Assembly (NCBI RefSeq): GCF_027214045.1
Contig: NZ_JAPWHE010000001.1
Coordinates: 728,946-792,945, forward strand
Reading direction: 5' to 3'
Origin: Castellaniella denitrificans
GTDB lineage: Bacteria; Pseudomonadota; Gammaproteobacteria; Burkholderiales; Burkholderiaceae_B
DNA length: 64,000 nt
Every line of letters starts with the position of its first letter. Position 1 is the stretch's first letter. Shown in pieces: positions 19,586-29,876 of this stretch. A program made the translations under genes and the position numbers. The notes beneath the pieces were generated by a model. It saw only the letters and a program-made list of their open reading frames with translations. It was not told where the DNA came from and did no database searches.

Positions 19586-20743
19586 TCAATAAGCGTGGGG
19601 GGCGGTGTCGATCGATTCCGCCGTGACCTTGCCCCGCATGACGCGGTAGACCCAGGCGGTATAGGCGGTGACGATGGGCAGCAGGATCAGGGTCGCGAGC
19701 AGCATGATCCACAGGGTCAGATGGCTGGATGACGCGTCCCAGACGGTCAGCCCCGCCGCAGGTTGGCTCGACGAGGGCAGGATGAAGGGAAACAGCGCGA
19801 AGCCCGCGGTCAGGATCACGCCGGCGAACGAGGCGGATGAAGCCAGGAACGACAGGAGGCCGGCGCGGCCGATGGACAGCAGGATGGCCGTGAGCAGTGC
19901 CCCGCACGCGCCGGCGGCCGGAGCGAGCCACATCGCGGGCCAGATCGTGAAATTGCGCAGCCAGCCGCCGGTCTGCAGCGCGACGCTCTTGGTCAGCGGG
20001 TTGGAGGGGGCGCCGGGGTCGACGAGGCTGGTGATGGCATGGCCCTGGATGCCGTACGCCACCCAGAAGCCCCCGATCAGGAACAGCGCGAGCGACAGCA
20101 GGGCCGCCCTCGCTCCCCAGCGACGCGCCCGGGCGGCCACCCTGTCTTCCGTGCGCCAGGCCAGCAGCGCGGCGCCATGCATGGCCACCAGCGTGACGCT
20201 CAGGACGCCCGCCAGCAGGGCGAAGGGTGTGAACAACTGGAAGAAGTGGCCCGAGTAGACGGGGCGCATGGTGTCCGGGTCGAATCCCGAAGGCACGCCC
20301 AGGATCACATTGCCCATGGCCACACCGAACACCAGGGCCGCGATGGTTCCGGAAAAGCATAGCGCGGCGTCCCAGCTGCCGCGCCAGCGCGGGTTTTCGA
20401 GCTTGCTGCGGTACTTGAAGCCGACCGGCCGCAGGATCAGTGCCAGCAGTGCCAGCATCATGGCGAGATAGAAGCCCGAGAAGGATGCCGCGTACAGGAG
20501 GGGCCAGGCGGCGAAGATGGCACCGCCCGCCGTGATCAGCCAGACCTGGTTGCCTTCCCAGACCGGACCGACGAGGTTCAGCGCCACGCGTCGCTCGGCG
20601 TCGGTGTGAGCGACCAGGGGCAGCAGCGCGGCCACGCCCAGATCGAAGCCGTCCATGATTGCGAAGCCGATCAGCAGGGCGCCCAGCAGGGCCCACCAGA
20701 TCACGCGCAGCGTGCCATAGTCCAGAGGAATCAAAGTTTCCAT
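19586..20743 (-). CDS. cydB: cytochrome d ubiquinol oxidase subunit II
   Basis: 385 residues from the ATG at 20743, 13 bases after cydA. The N-terminus METLIPLDYGTLRVIWW resembles family starts; GFAIMDGFDLGVAALLPL and VWEGNQVWLI are hallmark segments. Eight to nine transmembrane helices are apparent. CydB is the structural partner of CydA in the quinol oxidase that reduces oxygen at low tension without pumping protons. Length agrees with E. coli CydB (379). Confidence 0.96.
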   Translation of the reverse strand: METLIPLDYGTLRVIWWALLGALLIGFAIMDGFDLGVAALLPLVAHTDAERRVALNLVGPVWEGNQVWLITAGGAIFAAWPLLYAASFSGFYLAMMLALLALILRPVGFKYRSKLENPRWRGSWDAALCFSGTIAALVFGVAMGNVILGVPSGFDPDTMRPVYSGHFFQLFTPFALLAGVLSVTLVAMHGAALLAWRTEDRVAARARRWGARAALLSLALFLIGGFWVAYGIQGHAITSLVDPGAPSNPLTKSVALQTGGWLRNFTIWPAMWLAPAAGACGALLTAILLSIGRAGLLSFLASSASFAGVILTAGFALFPFILPSSSQPAAGLTVWDASSSHLTLWIMLLATLILLPIVTAYTAWVYRVMRGKVTAESIDTAPHAY

Positions 20744-20756
20744 TGTGCTCTCCCGT

Positions 20757-22334
20757 TCAGGCCTGCAGGGGGATCCGTCCGGGCACGCCGGGTGCCGCTG
20801 GATCCAGAGGGTCGCTCGCATCTCCGGGGCCCTTCCGGATGGCACGCAGCATGACTTTCACGCCGATGACCAGCAGTGCGGTGTACAGCACCAGGAAGAC
20901 CGCCAGACTGATGGCCAGGTCCGCGAGTGTCAGACCGGAGGCCGCGTAGTAGGTGGGCAGCACGCCTTCGATGACCCAGGGCTGGCGGCCGTATTCGGCC
21001 ACGAGCCAGCCGCATTCGATGGCCACCCAGGGTAGGGGAAGGCTCCAGAGCGCGATCTTCAGCATCCGGGGACTGACGTCCAGGCGTCCGCGCGAAGCGA
21101 GCAGGAAGGCGGTGGCGAAGAACAGGATCAGATAAAAGCCGACGGTCACCATGATGCGGAATGTCCAGAACAGGGGTGCCACGTTCGGGACGGTGTCGAA
21201 TGCCGCCTGGCGGATCTGGTCGTCTGTCGCCTTGGAGAGATCCTGTGTATAGCGCTTGAGCAGCAGCCCGTAGCCGAGATCGGGCCAGATTTCCTCGAAA
21301 CGCTTGCGGGCGGCCTGATCGTCCGGATGGGCGCGGATGTGACGCAGGGTTTCGTAGGCAACGATGCCGTTGCGCACGCGCGTCTCGGCCCGCGCAACCA
21401 GTTCGTTGATGCCCAGCAGGGGCGTTGTGAGCGAGCGCGTGCCGATGATACCCATCACGTAGGGGATCTCCAGGGCGAAATCATTCTTGCGTTCCGCCTG
21501 ATTGGGGATGGCGATCAGATTGAAGCTGGCGGGCGGGGGCTCCGTCTGCCACATGGATTCTATGGCCGCGATCTTCATTTTCTGGTGCTCGGTGGTCAGG
21601 TAGCCGCTCTCGTCGCCCAGCACGACCACGGACAGCGACGCGGCCAGGCCGAAGCTTGCGGCCACGACCATCGAGCGCTTGGCCAGGTCGATGTGCCGCT
21701 TGCGCAGCAGGTACCAGGCGCTGATCGCCATGACGAACATGGCGCCCGCGGTGTAGCCGGCGCTGACGGTATGCACGAACTTGGCCTGGGCCACCGGATT
21801 GAACAGCACGGCGGCGAAGTCGGTCATTTCCATGCGCATGGTGTCGGGGTTGAACACTGCGCCGACGGGATTCTGCATCCAGCCGTTGGCGATCAGGATC
21901 CACAGGGCGGAAAGATTCGTGCCCAACGCGACGAGCCAGGTCACGACGAGATGGCCGAGCTTGGACAGTCTGTCCCAGCCGAAGAAGAACAGGCCGACGA
22001 ACGTGGCTTCGAGGAAGAAGGCCATCAGGCCCTCGATGGCCAGCGGCGCACCGAAGATGTCGCCGACGTAGTGGCTGTAGTAGGACCAGTTCATGCCGAA
22101 CTGGAACTCCATCACGATGCCGGTAGCCACGCCGAGCGCGAAATTGATGCCGAACAGCGAGCCCCAGAACATCGTCATGCGCTTCCAGATTGCGCGGCCG
22201 GTCATGACGTAGACGCTTTCCATGATCGCCAGCAGGAAGGACAGGCCCAGCGTGAGCGGCACGAACAGGAAGTGATACAGGGCGGTGGCGGCGAACTGGA
22301 ACCGCGACAGGTTGACGACGTCGAAGTCGATCAT
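20757..22334 (-). CDS. cydA: cytochrome d ubiquinol oxidase subunit I
   Basis: 525 residues. The N-terminal LSRFQFAATALYHFLFVPLTLG contains the haem b595 histidine; EATFVGLFFFGWDRL carries the conserved Glu. VHTVSAGYTAGAMFV supplies the haem b558 histidine. The periplasmic Q-loop is the long type (about residues 245-390, from GYLTTEHQ to WTFRIM), like E. coli CydA. The C-terminal hydrophilic tail of about 30 residues is Pro/Asp-rich. The start overlaps the regulator stop (ATGA), so regulator and oxidase are cotranscribed. Confidence 0.97.
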   Translation of the reverse strand: MIDFDVVNLSRFQFAATALYHFLFVPLTLGLSFLLAIMESVYVMTGRAIWKRMTMFWGSLFGINFALGVATGIVMEFQFGMNWSYYSHYVGDIFGAPLAIEGLMAFFLEATFVGLFFFGWDRLSKLGHLVVTWLVALGTNLSALWILIANGWMQNPVGAVFNPDTMRMEMTDFAAVLFNPVAQAKFVHTVSAGYTAGAMFVMAISAWYLLRKRHIDLAKRSMVVAASFGLAASLSVVVLGDESGYLTTEHQKMKIAAIESMWQTEPPPASFNLIAIPNQAERKNDFALEIPYVMGIIGTRSLTTPLLGINELVARAETRVRNGIVAYETLRHIRAHPDDQAARKRFEEIWPDLGYGLLLKRYTQDLSKATDDQIRQAAFDTVPNVAPLFWTFRIMVTVGFYLILFFATAFLLASRGRLDVSPRMLKIALWSLPLPWVAIECGWLVAEYGRQPWVIEGVLPTYYAASGLTLADLAISLAVFLVLYTALLVIGVKVMLRAIRKGPGDASDPLDPAAPGVPGRIPLQA

Positions 22335-22894
22335 GATGGATTCCCCGAGGGTTTGGGACTGCGAAGCTTGCCGGCGAAATCGAGCACCTTCTGGACCCGG
22401 GCGCCGAGCCGCATCAGGTTTTGCAGGGTTTCTGGCGGAAGGCGCTGGACCTCGTCGAACCAGTCGGTGGACAGTTCGATCAGCTCCAGCATGGACTGCA
22501 TGCGCTGGCGGGCCTGGGCCTCGTCCTCGCTTTTGGGTTCCTCAAGGAGCATGTCGCGCAGCAGGCTGAGGGTCGGATCGATCTCCCGCCTGCGTTTTTC
22601 TTCCATGAGGACGCGGAAGATTTCCCAGACATCGCCCAGTGATTCGTAGTAATCGCGCCGGTCGCCGACGCGGTTCGCCTGGCGGACCAGGCGCCATGAT
22701 TGCAGCTCCTTGAGTCCCATGCTGACGTTGGATCGCGAGAATTTCAGTGTTTCGGCGATTTCGTCCGCGTGCAGGGGATGCGGCGCGATGAACAGGAGTG
22801 CGTAGATCTGACCGACGGTACGGTTCACGCCCCAGCGGCTGCCCATTTCGCCGAAGTGCAGGATGAAGCGCTCGGATTGTGAAGAGAGCGGCAT
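22331..22894 (-). CDS. GbsR/MarR-type transcriptional regulator heading the cyd operon
   Basis: 187 residues. A winged helix-turn-helix is visible at about 25-95 (TVGQIYALLF, LHADEIAETLKFSRSNVSMGLKELQSWRLV), matching the GbsR branch of the MarR superfamily. The C-terminal half is helical (RQRMQSMLELIELSTDWFDEV). It overlaps cydA and lies just downstream of an AT-rich promoter region with two inverted repeats, so it may repress or activate its own operon in response to an unknown signal. This replaces the ArcA/FNR control known from enterobacteria, an inference from position. Confidence 0.85.
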   Translation of the reverse strand: MPLSSQSERFILHFGEMGSRWGVNRTVGQIYALLFIAPHPLHADEIAETLKFSRSNVSMGLKELQSWRLVRQANRVGDRRDYYESLGDVWEIFRVLMEEKRRREIDPTLSLLRDMLLEEPKSEDEAQARQRMQSMLELIELSTDWFDEVQRLPPETLQNLMRLGARVQKVLDFAGKLRSPKPSGNPS

Positions 22895-22915
22895 GGTATT
22901 CGTTTGTTCTTGTGA

Positions 22916-22969
22916 TTTCAGTATTTTCTGAAAATTCAGAGCAAAAACAAATTTAGATCAATTTTGATC
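22916..22969 (-). promoter_or_regulatory. AT-rich promoter/operator region of the cyd operon with two inverted repeats
   Basis: Two perfect inverted repeats stand out in an otherwise GC-rich region: TTTCAG-N6-CTGAAA at 22916-22933 and GATCAA-TT-TTGATC at 22956-22969. The first is 22 bases before the regulator start. They could be operators for the GbsR-like protein. The second is not a standard FNR/ANR box, which has TTGAT before ATCAA with four bases between. Confidence 0.5.
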
Positions 22970-23046
22970 GTTTGCCAATACCCACTCTGAAAAAGTGGTT
23001 ATCCAGCCGTGGTTCTCCCGCGTGGCGAAGCGGCCACGGTGCCCGG

Positions 23047-26000
23047 TTACACCAGCACCCGCTCGATGCCGCCCGCGTTGGCGGCCTTCACGTAATCCGG
23101 CATCCAGTTCTCGCCCAGCAGGTGCCGGGCCATTTCGACCACGATGTAGTCGGCCGACAGGCCGGTGTCCTGCTCGTAGCGCGACAGGCCCTGCAGGCAG
23201 GACGGACAGGATGTCACCATCTTCACTTCGCCCTGGAAGCCGTCGGCGCGGATGGCGGCGGTGTTCTTCGCCAGTTCCTCCTGTTTGCGGAAGCGGATCT
23301 GGGTGGAGATGTCCGGGCGCGAAACCGCCAGCGTGCCGGATTCGCCGCAGCAGCGGTCGGTCTTGATGGCCTTGTCCGAGCCCAGCAGGGACTTCACGGT
23401 CTTCATCGGATCCTGCTGCTTCATGGGCGTGTGGCAGGGGTCGTGGTAGATGTAGCGCACGCCCTGCACGCCGGCGATGTCCACGCCCTTTTCCAGCAGG
23501 TATTCGTGGATGTCGATCAGCCGGCAACCCGGGAAGATCTTGTCGAACTGGTAGCTTTCGAGCTGGTCGTAGCAGGTGCCGCAACTGACCACCACGGTCT
23601 TGATGTCCAGGTAGTTCAGCGTCGTGGCCATGCGGTGGAACAGCACGCGGTTGTCCGTGACCATCTGCTCGGCCTTGTCGGCCAGGCCATTGCCGCGCTG
23701 CGGATATCCGCAGCATAGGTAGCCGGGGGGCAGCACGGTCTGCACGCCCACGTGCCACAGCATCGCCTGTGTCGCCAGGCCCACCTGGGAAAACAGGCGC
23801 TCGGATCCGCAACCCGGGAAATAGAACACCGCCTCGCTGTCGGGGGCGGTGGCGGCCGGGTCGCGGATGATCGGGATGATGTGCGGGTCCTCGATGTCCA
23901 GCAGCTTGCGGGCGGTCTGCTTGGGCAGGCCGCCGGGCATCTTCTTGTTGACGAAGTGGATCACCTGTTCGCGCACCGGGGCCTTGCCCACTGTGGCGGG
24001 TGGCTGCGCCACCTGTTTTTTCGTCACGGGCGCCAGCAAGTCGTGGGCCAGGCGCTGGGCCTTGTAGCCCATGCCGATCATGGCGGTGCGGGTGGCCTTG
24101 ATGACGCGCGGATCCTTCGCGTTCAGGAAGAACATCGAAGCCGCCGTGCCGGGGTTGAAGGACTTTTTCCCCATGCGGCGAAGCAGGGAGCGCATTTCCA
24201 TGGATACGTCGCCGAAATCGATGTCCACCGGGCAGGGGTTGAAGCACTTGTGGCACAGTGTGCAGTGATCGCCGACGTCCTCGAATTCCTCCCAGTGGCG
24301 GATGCTGACGCCGCGCCGGGTCTGTTCCTCGTACAAGAAGGCCTCGATCAGCAGCGAGGTCGCCAGGATCTTGTTGCGCGGCGAATAGAGCAGGTTGGCG
24401 CGCGGCACGTGGGTGGCGCAGACCGGCTTGCACTTGCCGCAGCGCAGACAGTCCTTGATGGCGTTGGAGATGGCGCCGATCTCGGTGCGCTGCATGATCA
24501 GCGATTCGTAGCCCAGCAGGTTGAAGCTGGGCGTCCAGGCGCGCGTCAGGTCGGCGCCGGGCATCAGTTTGCCGGCGTTGAAGCGGCCCTCCGGGTCGAT
24601 GCGGCGCTTGTAGTCCTGGAAGGGCGCCAGTTCGGCCTCGCTGAGGAATTCGTATTTCGTCAGGCCGATGCCGTGTTCGCCCGAGATCACGCCGTCCAGA
24701 CTGCGGGCGATGTCCATGATGCGGGCGACGGCGTCGTTGGCCTCGCGCAGCATCTCGTAGTCGTCGGAGTTGACGGGGATGTTGGTGTGGACGTTGCCGT
24801 CGCCCGCATGCATGTGCAGCGCGACGAACACCCGGCTTTTCAGGATGCGGTCGTGGGTGGCCTGCAGGCCGGCCAGGATCGCGGCGCATTCGGCGCCGGC
24901 GAAATGGCGCTCCATGGCGCCGCGGATCTCGGTTTTCCAGGAAATCCGCAGGGTATGGTCCTGGACCAGGTCGATGATGCGTGCGTCCGGCTGGGTGGCC
25001 AGGCGTTCTTCGAGTTCGGCGCGGCGTTCGTCCAGGCCCAGTGAGGACAGCGTGTCCAGGCTGTCGGCCAGCGGCGCGTCCAGGTGGTCCAGCAGCCAGG
25101 CCCAGCGCCTGCGCACCGCGGTCAGGGTGTCCAGGGCGTCGCGGCGGCGCGCGGACAGGATGGTGTCGCGGGTGTGTGCCGCGTCGTCGGCATCCTCGGC
25201 CTTGCCGATCGGCAGGTCGCCGTCCAGATAGGCTTCCAGCGCGTCCGCCAGGCGCAGTTTGTTGCGGGTGGACAGCTCGATGTTGATGCGTTCGATGGCA
25301 TCGGTGTATTCGCCCATGCGTGCCAGCGGGATCACCACGTCCTCGTTGATCTTGAAGGCATTGGTGTGGCGGGCGATGGCGGCTGTTCGGGCGCGGTCCA
25401 GCCAGAATTTCTTGCGGGCTTCCGGGCTGGCGGCGATGAATCCCTCGCCGTGGCGCGAATTGGCGATGCGCACGACTTCGCTGGCGGCCAGCGCCACGGC
25501 ATGCTCGTCGTCGCCGACGATGTCGCCGATCAGGACCATCTTGGGCAGCGTGCCGCGTTTGCTCTTGGTGGCGTAGCCGACCGCGCGCAGGTAGCGCTCG
25601 TCCAGGTGTTCCAGGCCGGCCAGCAGCACGCCCCGGGCGCGGCCCCGGGTGTCCAGATATTGCTTCACCTCGACGATGGAGGGCACGGCCAGCTTCGCCT
25701 GGCCGAAGAATTCCATGCAGACGGTGCGCGTGTGCGTCGGCATGCGGTGCAGGATCCAGCGCGCGGCCGTGATCAGGCCGTCACAGCCTTCCTTTTGCAC
25801 GCCGGGCAGGCCGGCGAGGAACTTGTCGGTGACGTCCTTGCCCAGGCCGGCCTTGCGGAATCGCCGGCCTTCGATGGCCAGGATTTCGCTCTTGAGCGGG
25901 GCCTGTCCGGGTTGCCTGGCGCCATCGAACCACTGGAGCTCGAAACGGGCCTCGTCGACCTCGTGGATCTTGCCCAGGTTGTGATCCAGGCGGGTGACCT

Positions 26001-26979
26001 CCAGCCAGTTGCCCTGGGGGTCCACCATGCGCCACCAGGCCAGGTTGTCCAGCGCCGTGCCCCAGAGCACGGCTTTTTTCCCTCCGGCGTTCATGGCGAC
26101 GTTGCCGCCCACGCACGACGCGTCGGCCGATGTCGGGTCCACGGCGAAGACGCGCCCGGCGGCCTCTGCGGCCTCGGCCACGCGGCGCGTCACCACGCCC
26201 GCGCCGGTCAGGACCGTGTGGACGGGAGCCTCGACCCCCGGCAGCGTGACGGCCTCGACCGGGCCGATGGCGTCGAGCTTTTCGGTGTTGATGACCACCG
26301 ACCGCCAGGTCAGCGGGATGGCGCCGCCGGTGTAGCCGGTGCCGCCTCCGCGCGGGATGATGGTCAGGTCCAGCCGGATACAGGCCCGCACCAGGGCGGC
26401 GATCTCGTCCTCGGTGTCGGGCGTCAGCACGACGAAGGGATACTCCACGCGCCAGTCGGTGGCGTCGGTGACGTGCGAGACGCGCGACAGGCCGTCGAAG
26501 CGGATATTGTCGCGGCGGGTCAGGCGGGACAGTTTCCTCAGGGTCGCCTGGCGCAATTCGGCCGTTTCGACGAAGCGGGCCTCGAAGTCCGCGACGGCGC
26601 CCCGGGCCGCCGCCAGCAGCTTCTGGACCTGGGCGTCGCGCGGACCATGATCGTCGTCGCGGCGGTGGTCGATCTCGGCCAGCCGGTGGTTCAGGGCCTC
26701 GATCAGCAGGTGCCGGCGCTTCGGGTCGTCCAGCAGGTCATCCTGGAGGTAAGGGTTGCGCAGCACCACCCAGATATCGCCCAGCACCTCGAACAGCATC
26801 CGGGCCGAGCGGCCGGTGCGTCGTTGCGAGCGCAGTTCGGACAGCACCCGCCAGGACGCCTCGCCCAGCAGCCGGCAGACGATTTCGCGGTCCGACCAGG
26901 AGGTGTAGTTGTAGGGGATTTCACGCAGGCGCGGCGCCTGGGGAGATGCGAGCAGTTCGCGGGCGACAGGGGCGTTCAT
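23047..26979 (-). CDS. fused FAD-linked oxidase / 4Fe-4S / CCG-domain dehydrogenase (D-lactate dehydrogenase-like)
   Basis: 1,310 residues with several enzyme modules in one chain. After an N-terminal DUF3683-like region (to about 170), a PCMH FAD-binding domain carries [17 protein letters not shown] near 205. The FAD-oxidase C-terminal domain carries [15 protein letters not shown] near 720 and [13 protein letters not shown]. Two 4Fe-4S clusters follow ([11 protein letters not shown] near 843, [14 protein letters not shown] near 905). Two CCG domains close it ([10 protein letters not shown] near 1088, [18 protein letters not shown] near 1210). The layout combines what GlcD plus GlcF or LutA do separately, and implies oxidation of a D-2-hydroxyacid such as D-lactate with electrons passed to quinone. 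The substrate is not proven by sequence. It stands alone in its transcription unit. Confidence 0.9.
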   Translation of the reverse strand: MNAPVARELLASPQAPRLREIPYNYTSWSDREIVCRLLGEASWRVLSELRSQRRTGRSARMLFEVLGDIWVVLRNPYLQDDLLDDPKRRHLLIEALNHRLAEIDHRRDDDHGPRDAQVQKLLAAARGAVADFEARFVETAELRQATLRKLSRLTRRDNIRFDGLSRVSHVTDATDWRVEYPFVVLTPDTEDEIAALVRACIRLDLTIIPRGGGTGYTGGAIPLTWRSVVINTEKLDAIGPVEAVTLPGVEAPVHTVLTGAGVVTRRVAEAAEAAGRVFAVDPTSADASCVGGNVAMNAGGKKAVLWGTALDNLAWWRMVDPQGNWLEVTRLDHNLGKIHEVDEARFELQWFDGARQPGQAPLKSEILAIEGRRFRKAGLGKDVTDKFLAGLPGVQKEGCDGLITAARWILHRMPTHTRTVCMEFFGQAKLAVPSIVEVKQYLDTRGRARGVLLAGLEHLDERYLRAVGYATKSKRGTLPKMVLIGDIVGDDEHAVALAASEVVRIANSRHGEGFIAASPEARKKFWLDRARTAAIARHTNAFKINEDVVIPLARMGEYTDAIERINIELSTRNKLRLADALEAYLDGDLPIGKAEDADDAAHTRDTILSARRRDALDTLTAVRRRWAWLLDHLDAPLADSLDTLSSLGLDERRAELEERLATQPDARIIDLVQDHTLRISWKTEIRGAMERHFAGAECAAILAGLQATHDRILKSRVFVALHMHAGDGNVHTNIPVNSDDYEMLREANDAVARIMDIARSLDGVISGEHGIGLTKYEFLSEAELAPFQDYKRRIDPEGRFNAGKLMPGADLTRAWTPSFNLLGYESLIMQRTEIGAISNAIKDCLRCGKCKPVCATHVPRANLLYSPRNKILATSLLIEAFLYEEQTRRGVSIRHWEEFEDVGDHCTLCHKCFNPCPVDIDFGDVSMEMRSLLRRMGKKSFNPGTAASMFFLNAKDPRVIKATRTAMIGMGYKAQRLAHDLLAPVTKKQVAQPPATVGKAPVREQVIHFVNKKMPGGLPKQTARKLLDIEDPHIIPIIRDPAATAPDSEAVFYFPGCGSERLFSQVGLATQAMLWHVGVQTVLPPGYLCCGYPQRGNGLADKAEQMVTDNRVLFHRMATTLNYLDIKTVVVSCGTCYDQLESYQFDKIFPGCRLIDIHEYLLEKGVDIAGVQGVRYIYHDPCHTPMKQQDPMKTVKSLLGSDKAIKTDRCCGESGTLAVSRPDISTQIRFRKQEELAKNTAAIRADGFQGEVKMVTSCPSCLQGLSRYEQDTGLSADYIVVEMARHLLGENWMPDYVKAANAGGIERVLV

Positions 26980-27103
26980 GAGGGTGTCGAGATATCGGTG
27001 CCCCTGGAGTCCGTAGGGGCAATCTCTTAGTTTAAGGGCAAAACGCCCCCGGTTCGGGATGAGCTTATGTCTGGAAGTTTTGAGCGGTGAGGGGATCCGT
27101 CGC

Positions 27104-27673
27104 TCACAGCCACCCGCTCAGCCACGGCCATGCGTGCAGCAGGGCGGCCGTCATGACGATGTAGCGCAGCCATTTGCCGATGGCCATGAAGGCGACGCAG
27201 GGCCAGAAAGGCAGGCGCAGCCAGCCGGCGACGGCGCACAGCGGGTCGCCGACGCCGGGCAACCAGGACAGCAGCAGCGCGGGCGGGCCGAAGCGCTGGA
27301 ACCAGCGGGTGGTCAGGGCGTGCCAGCGGCCGCCGGGAGACGGGGTGTCGCCGCCAGCGGTCCGGGGGGGCGGAGGGGCGTCGTCGGCGTGGTCCGGCTG
27401 GCTGGCGCGCCAGCGGTGCCAGGCGGCTTCCGCCCCGGCGCCCATGGCGTAGCTGATGGCGCCGCCGAGCGTATTGCCCGCGGTGGCGACCAGGACGGCG
27501 GGCCAGAACATGGAGGGCGCGACCTGCACATAGGCGAAGACGGCCGGCTCCGACCCCAGCGGCAGCAGCGTGGCCGAGACCAGGCTGACGAGGAATATCG
27601 CCGGCAGGCCGACCTTGGGCAGCGCGAACAGGGCCAGCAGGGTGTGGATCGAGGATTGCAGCCAGGCTTCCAT
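27104..27673 (-). CDS. YqaA family membrane protein (DedA/VTT-like)
   Basis: 189 residues with four hydrophobic segments. The first half carries the VTT/DedA-like motif [17 protein letters not shown] and [13 protein letters not shown]; the second has [24 protein letters not shown] hydrophilic loop of about 35 residues (Asp/Pro/Gly-rich, about 92-125) separates them and is longer than in E. coli YqaA (142 residues). Relatives are thought to move lipids between leaflets, but the role of YqaA is unknown. It stands between the fused dehydrogenase and a diguanylate cyclase, both on the same strand with 30-124 base gaps. Confidence 0.85.
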   Translation of the reverse strand: MEAWLQSSIHTLLALFALPKVGLPAIFLVSLVSATLLPLGSEPAVFAYVQVAPSMFWPAVLVATAGNTLGGAISYAMGAGAEAAWHRWRASQPDHADDAPPPPRTAGGDTPSPGGRWHALTTRWFQRFGPPALLLSWLPGVGDPLCAVAGWLRLPFWPCVAFMAIGKWLRYIVMTAALLHAWPWLSGWL

Positions 27674-27703
27674 GGTGTGTGGAGTGTAGCCCGGCCGGGG
27701 CGG

Positions 27704-29653
27704 CTATGAACGGCTCGTGGAGATGTGCCGGTTCTCGGGCGCGTCGGGCAGGGGTTCCCAGCGGAACCGGTTCTTGCCGGAATGCTTGGCCGCGTACATG
27801 GCGGCGTCGGCATGGGCCACCAGGGCGTCCGGATCCTGGCCGTGCCGGGGATGGATCGCCGCGCCGATGCTGGCCGAGATCCGTACCTGGATGCCATCGG
27901 CCAGGTCGAAGGGCTGGATGAGCGCGTCCAGGATCGTGAGTGCGACGCGCTCGCAGCCTTCGGGGCTGTCCAGCCCCGACAGGACGATGCCGAACTCGTC
28001 GCCGCCGAAACGGGACACGGTGTCCTCGGATTCGGCGCGGACGCAGTGCTCCAGGCTGCCGGCCACCTGCTGCAGCAGAATGTCGCCCATGGCGTGTCCG
28101 TAGCTGTCGTTGACTTCCTTGAAGCCGTCCAGATCCAGGTACAGCACGGCCGCCAGGCCATGGTGCCGGTTCGCGGATTCCAGGGCGCGGGCGCAACGGT
28201 CCTGGAACATGATGCGGTTGGGCAGGCCGGTCAGCGCATCGTGCAGGGCATCGTGCGCGAGGCGGGTCTCCAGGTCCTTGCGGGCGGTGATGTCCTGCAC
28301 CACGGCCACCAGGAAATCCGGTAGGCCCGCGGCATTGCGCACGATGCTGAGTGCTTCGCAGACCCAGAGCACGCCGCCATCGCGACGTCGGTAGGTTTTC
28401 TCGACCTCGGGCGGCGGCCCCAGGAAATGCGCCGTCAGCCGGGCTTTCAGGAAGGCGCGCGCACCGTCCCTGTCGCCGGGATCCGCCAGATCGAACAGGG
28501 TCCGTTCCAGCAATTCGGGCGCGTCGTAGCCCAACATCCGGCAGAGTTTTTCGTTGACTTCCAGAAAGCGGCCGTCCGGCGCGATGCGGGCGATGCCCAT
28601 GGCCGCCTGATGGAACGTGGCCCGGAACAGCGCTTCGTTGGCCTCCAGGGCTTCGGTGGCCGCCCGCTGGCGCAGGGACAGAAGGAGAAACAGGGCGATG
28701 AGGCCGGCCAGGGCGGCCGTCACGCCGGAGGCGATGAACAGATAGGTCGTGCGCCGCCGCTGGGCGGAACGCAGGACCTCGGCATAATCCGAACCGACCG
28801 TGATCATCAACGGATAGTCGGCCATCGTGCGGTAGCTGATGATGCGGGTCACGCCGTCGATGGATCCGCCGTCGTCCACGAACGCGCCCTCGGGCTGGGT
28901 GGCCTGGCGCAGGTTCCAGGCGTGCTTGCCCTGGTCCAGGCCGTACGTGGGGCGGGTGCCGATCAGGCGGCTGCGAAGAATGCCGTCCAGGCCGGCGATT
29001 TCCAGCATGTCGGCGGGCCCCAGCTCGATTCCCTCATGAAGATGGGCGAGATTGGCGGGCGCCACCGACAGGACGACCACGCCGCCGAAGCCGCCGTCCG
29101 GTTGACGGATGCGCAGGGACATGGGGATGCGCCATTGGCCCGAGATCCGCCCCAGCACGGGGCGGTCCAGGTAAAGCGAGTCTTCCCGGCTGTCGCGCTG
29201 TTTCGTGAAGAAGTCGCGGTCGGCGTAGTTGACGCGACTGGCGCCTTGCGTACTGGTGACGATGTCGCCGTTCTCGTCGACGATGCTGAGGATGGTGAAG
29301 GCCCCATCGCGGATGATGCGCTGTTCGACCCAGTGCCGCAGGTCCAGGCGCTTGCCGTCGCGCAGGTATTCCTGGCGGGCGAAGGCGGCGATCTGCTCGG
29401 CTTCTTTCAGGGTGCGGGCCACCTGCTGCTCGAAGGCGAGCGCCAGGTTGGCGTTGGAGCGCATGGCGGCGGTCACGGCCTGGGCGCGTTCGAAGGTGAT
29501 GCGCTGCAGGGTGGTGATCCAGACCAGGGCGATGGCGGCCATGCCGGCCAGCAGGATCGACAATTGCAGGAGCGACAGGCTGGGCGACCGGAAGCCAGCC
29601 CCACCGGTGATCGGGGACTTGCGGGGACTGTCCGGCTTGACGGACAGTGTCAT
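27704..29653 (-). CDS. membrane-bound diguanylate cyclase with Cache, PAS and GGDEF domains
   Basis: 649 residues from the ATG at 29653. TM1 lies at about 28-48, followed by a periplasmic dCache-like sensor (about 50-300; WVEQRIIRDGAFTILSIVD, VNYADRDFF, RPVLGRISGQWRIPMSLRI pattern). TM2 lies near 302-322, then a PAS domain (about 340-460; GRFLEVNEKLCRMLGYD) and a GGDEF domain (about 475-635) with SRFGGDEFGIVL. The catalytic motif is intact, so c-di-GMP synthesis is expected. The four residues at the usual I-site position, five before GGDEF, read ESED rather than RxxD, so product inhibition may be lost. No EAL domain. The ligand is unknown. Confidence 0.92.
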   Translation of the reverse strand: MTLSVKPDSPRKSPITGGAGFRSPSLSLLQLSILLAGMAAIALVWITTLQRITFERAQAVTAAMRSNANLALAFEQQVARTLKEAEQIAAFARQEYLRDGKRLDLRHWVEQRIIRDGAFTILSIVDENGDIVTSTQGASRVNYADRDFFTKQRDSREDSLYLDRPVLGRISGQWRIPMSLRIRQPDGGFGGVVVLSVAPANLAHLHEGIELGPADMLEIAGLDGILRSRLIGTRPTYGLDQGKHAWNLRQATQPEGAFVDDGGSIDGVTRIISYRTMADYPLMITVGSDYAEVLRSAQRRRTTYLFIASGVTAALAGLIALFLLLSLRQRAATEALEANEALFRATFHQAAMGIARIAPDGRFLEVNEKLCRMLGYDAPELLERTLFDLADPGDRDGARAFLKARLTAHFLGPPPEVEKTYRRRDGGVLWVCEALSIVRNAAGLPDFLVAVVQDITARKDLETRLAHDALHDALTGLPNRIMFQDRCARALESANRHHGLAAVLYLDLDGFKEVNDSYGHAMGDILLQQVAGSLEHCVRAESEDTVSRFGGDEFGIVLSGLDSPEGCERVALTILDALIQPFDLADGIQVRISASIGAAIHPRHGQDPDALVAHADAAMYAAKHSGKNRFRWEPLPDAPENRHISTSRS

Positions 29654-29876
29654 CGAAGGATTCTCCCGTCTGTGTCCTGCACGGTCCGCGCCTGAGATCT
29701 GCTTGTCTATAAGTGACAGAACTTTACGGCGCGCGCCCCGGTTTGTCGAGCCGCCGGCCCCCTGGCGGAAGGCGCTTCCTGGCTCGCGGGCCGCAGGCCG
29801 TCCATATTCGACGGGCATGGGGCGTCCGAGGCCTATGATATTCTTTTCGATTACCTGTCCTCCCGCCATTCGCGCC

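Noticed and set aside
22956-22969. FNR/ANR box before the cyd operon
   Set aside because: The half-sites are in reversed order (ATCAA before TTGAT) and too close; treated as a generic inverted repeat.
25084-27030. Long plus-strand open frame opposite the fused dehydrogenase
   Set aside because: Shadow of the real gene in GC-rich DNA; no motifs, no ribosome binding site.
29229-29876. N-terminal extension of ilvA by over 200 codons
   Set aside because: It lies antisense to the diguanylate cyclase and upstream of a start that matches family length.
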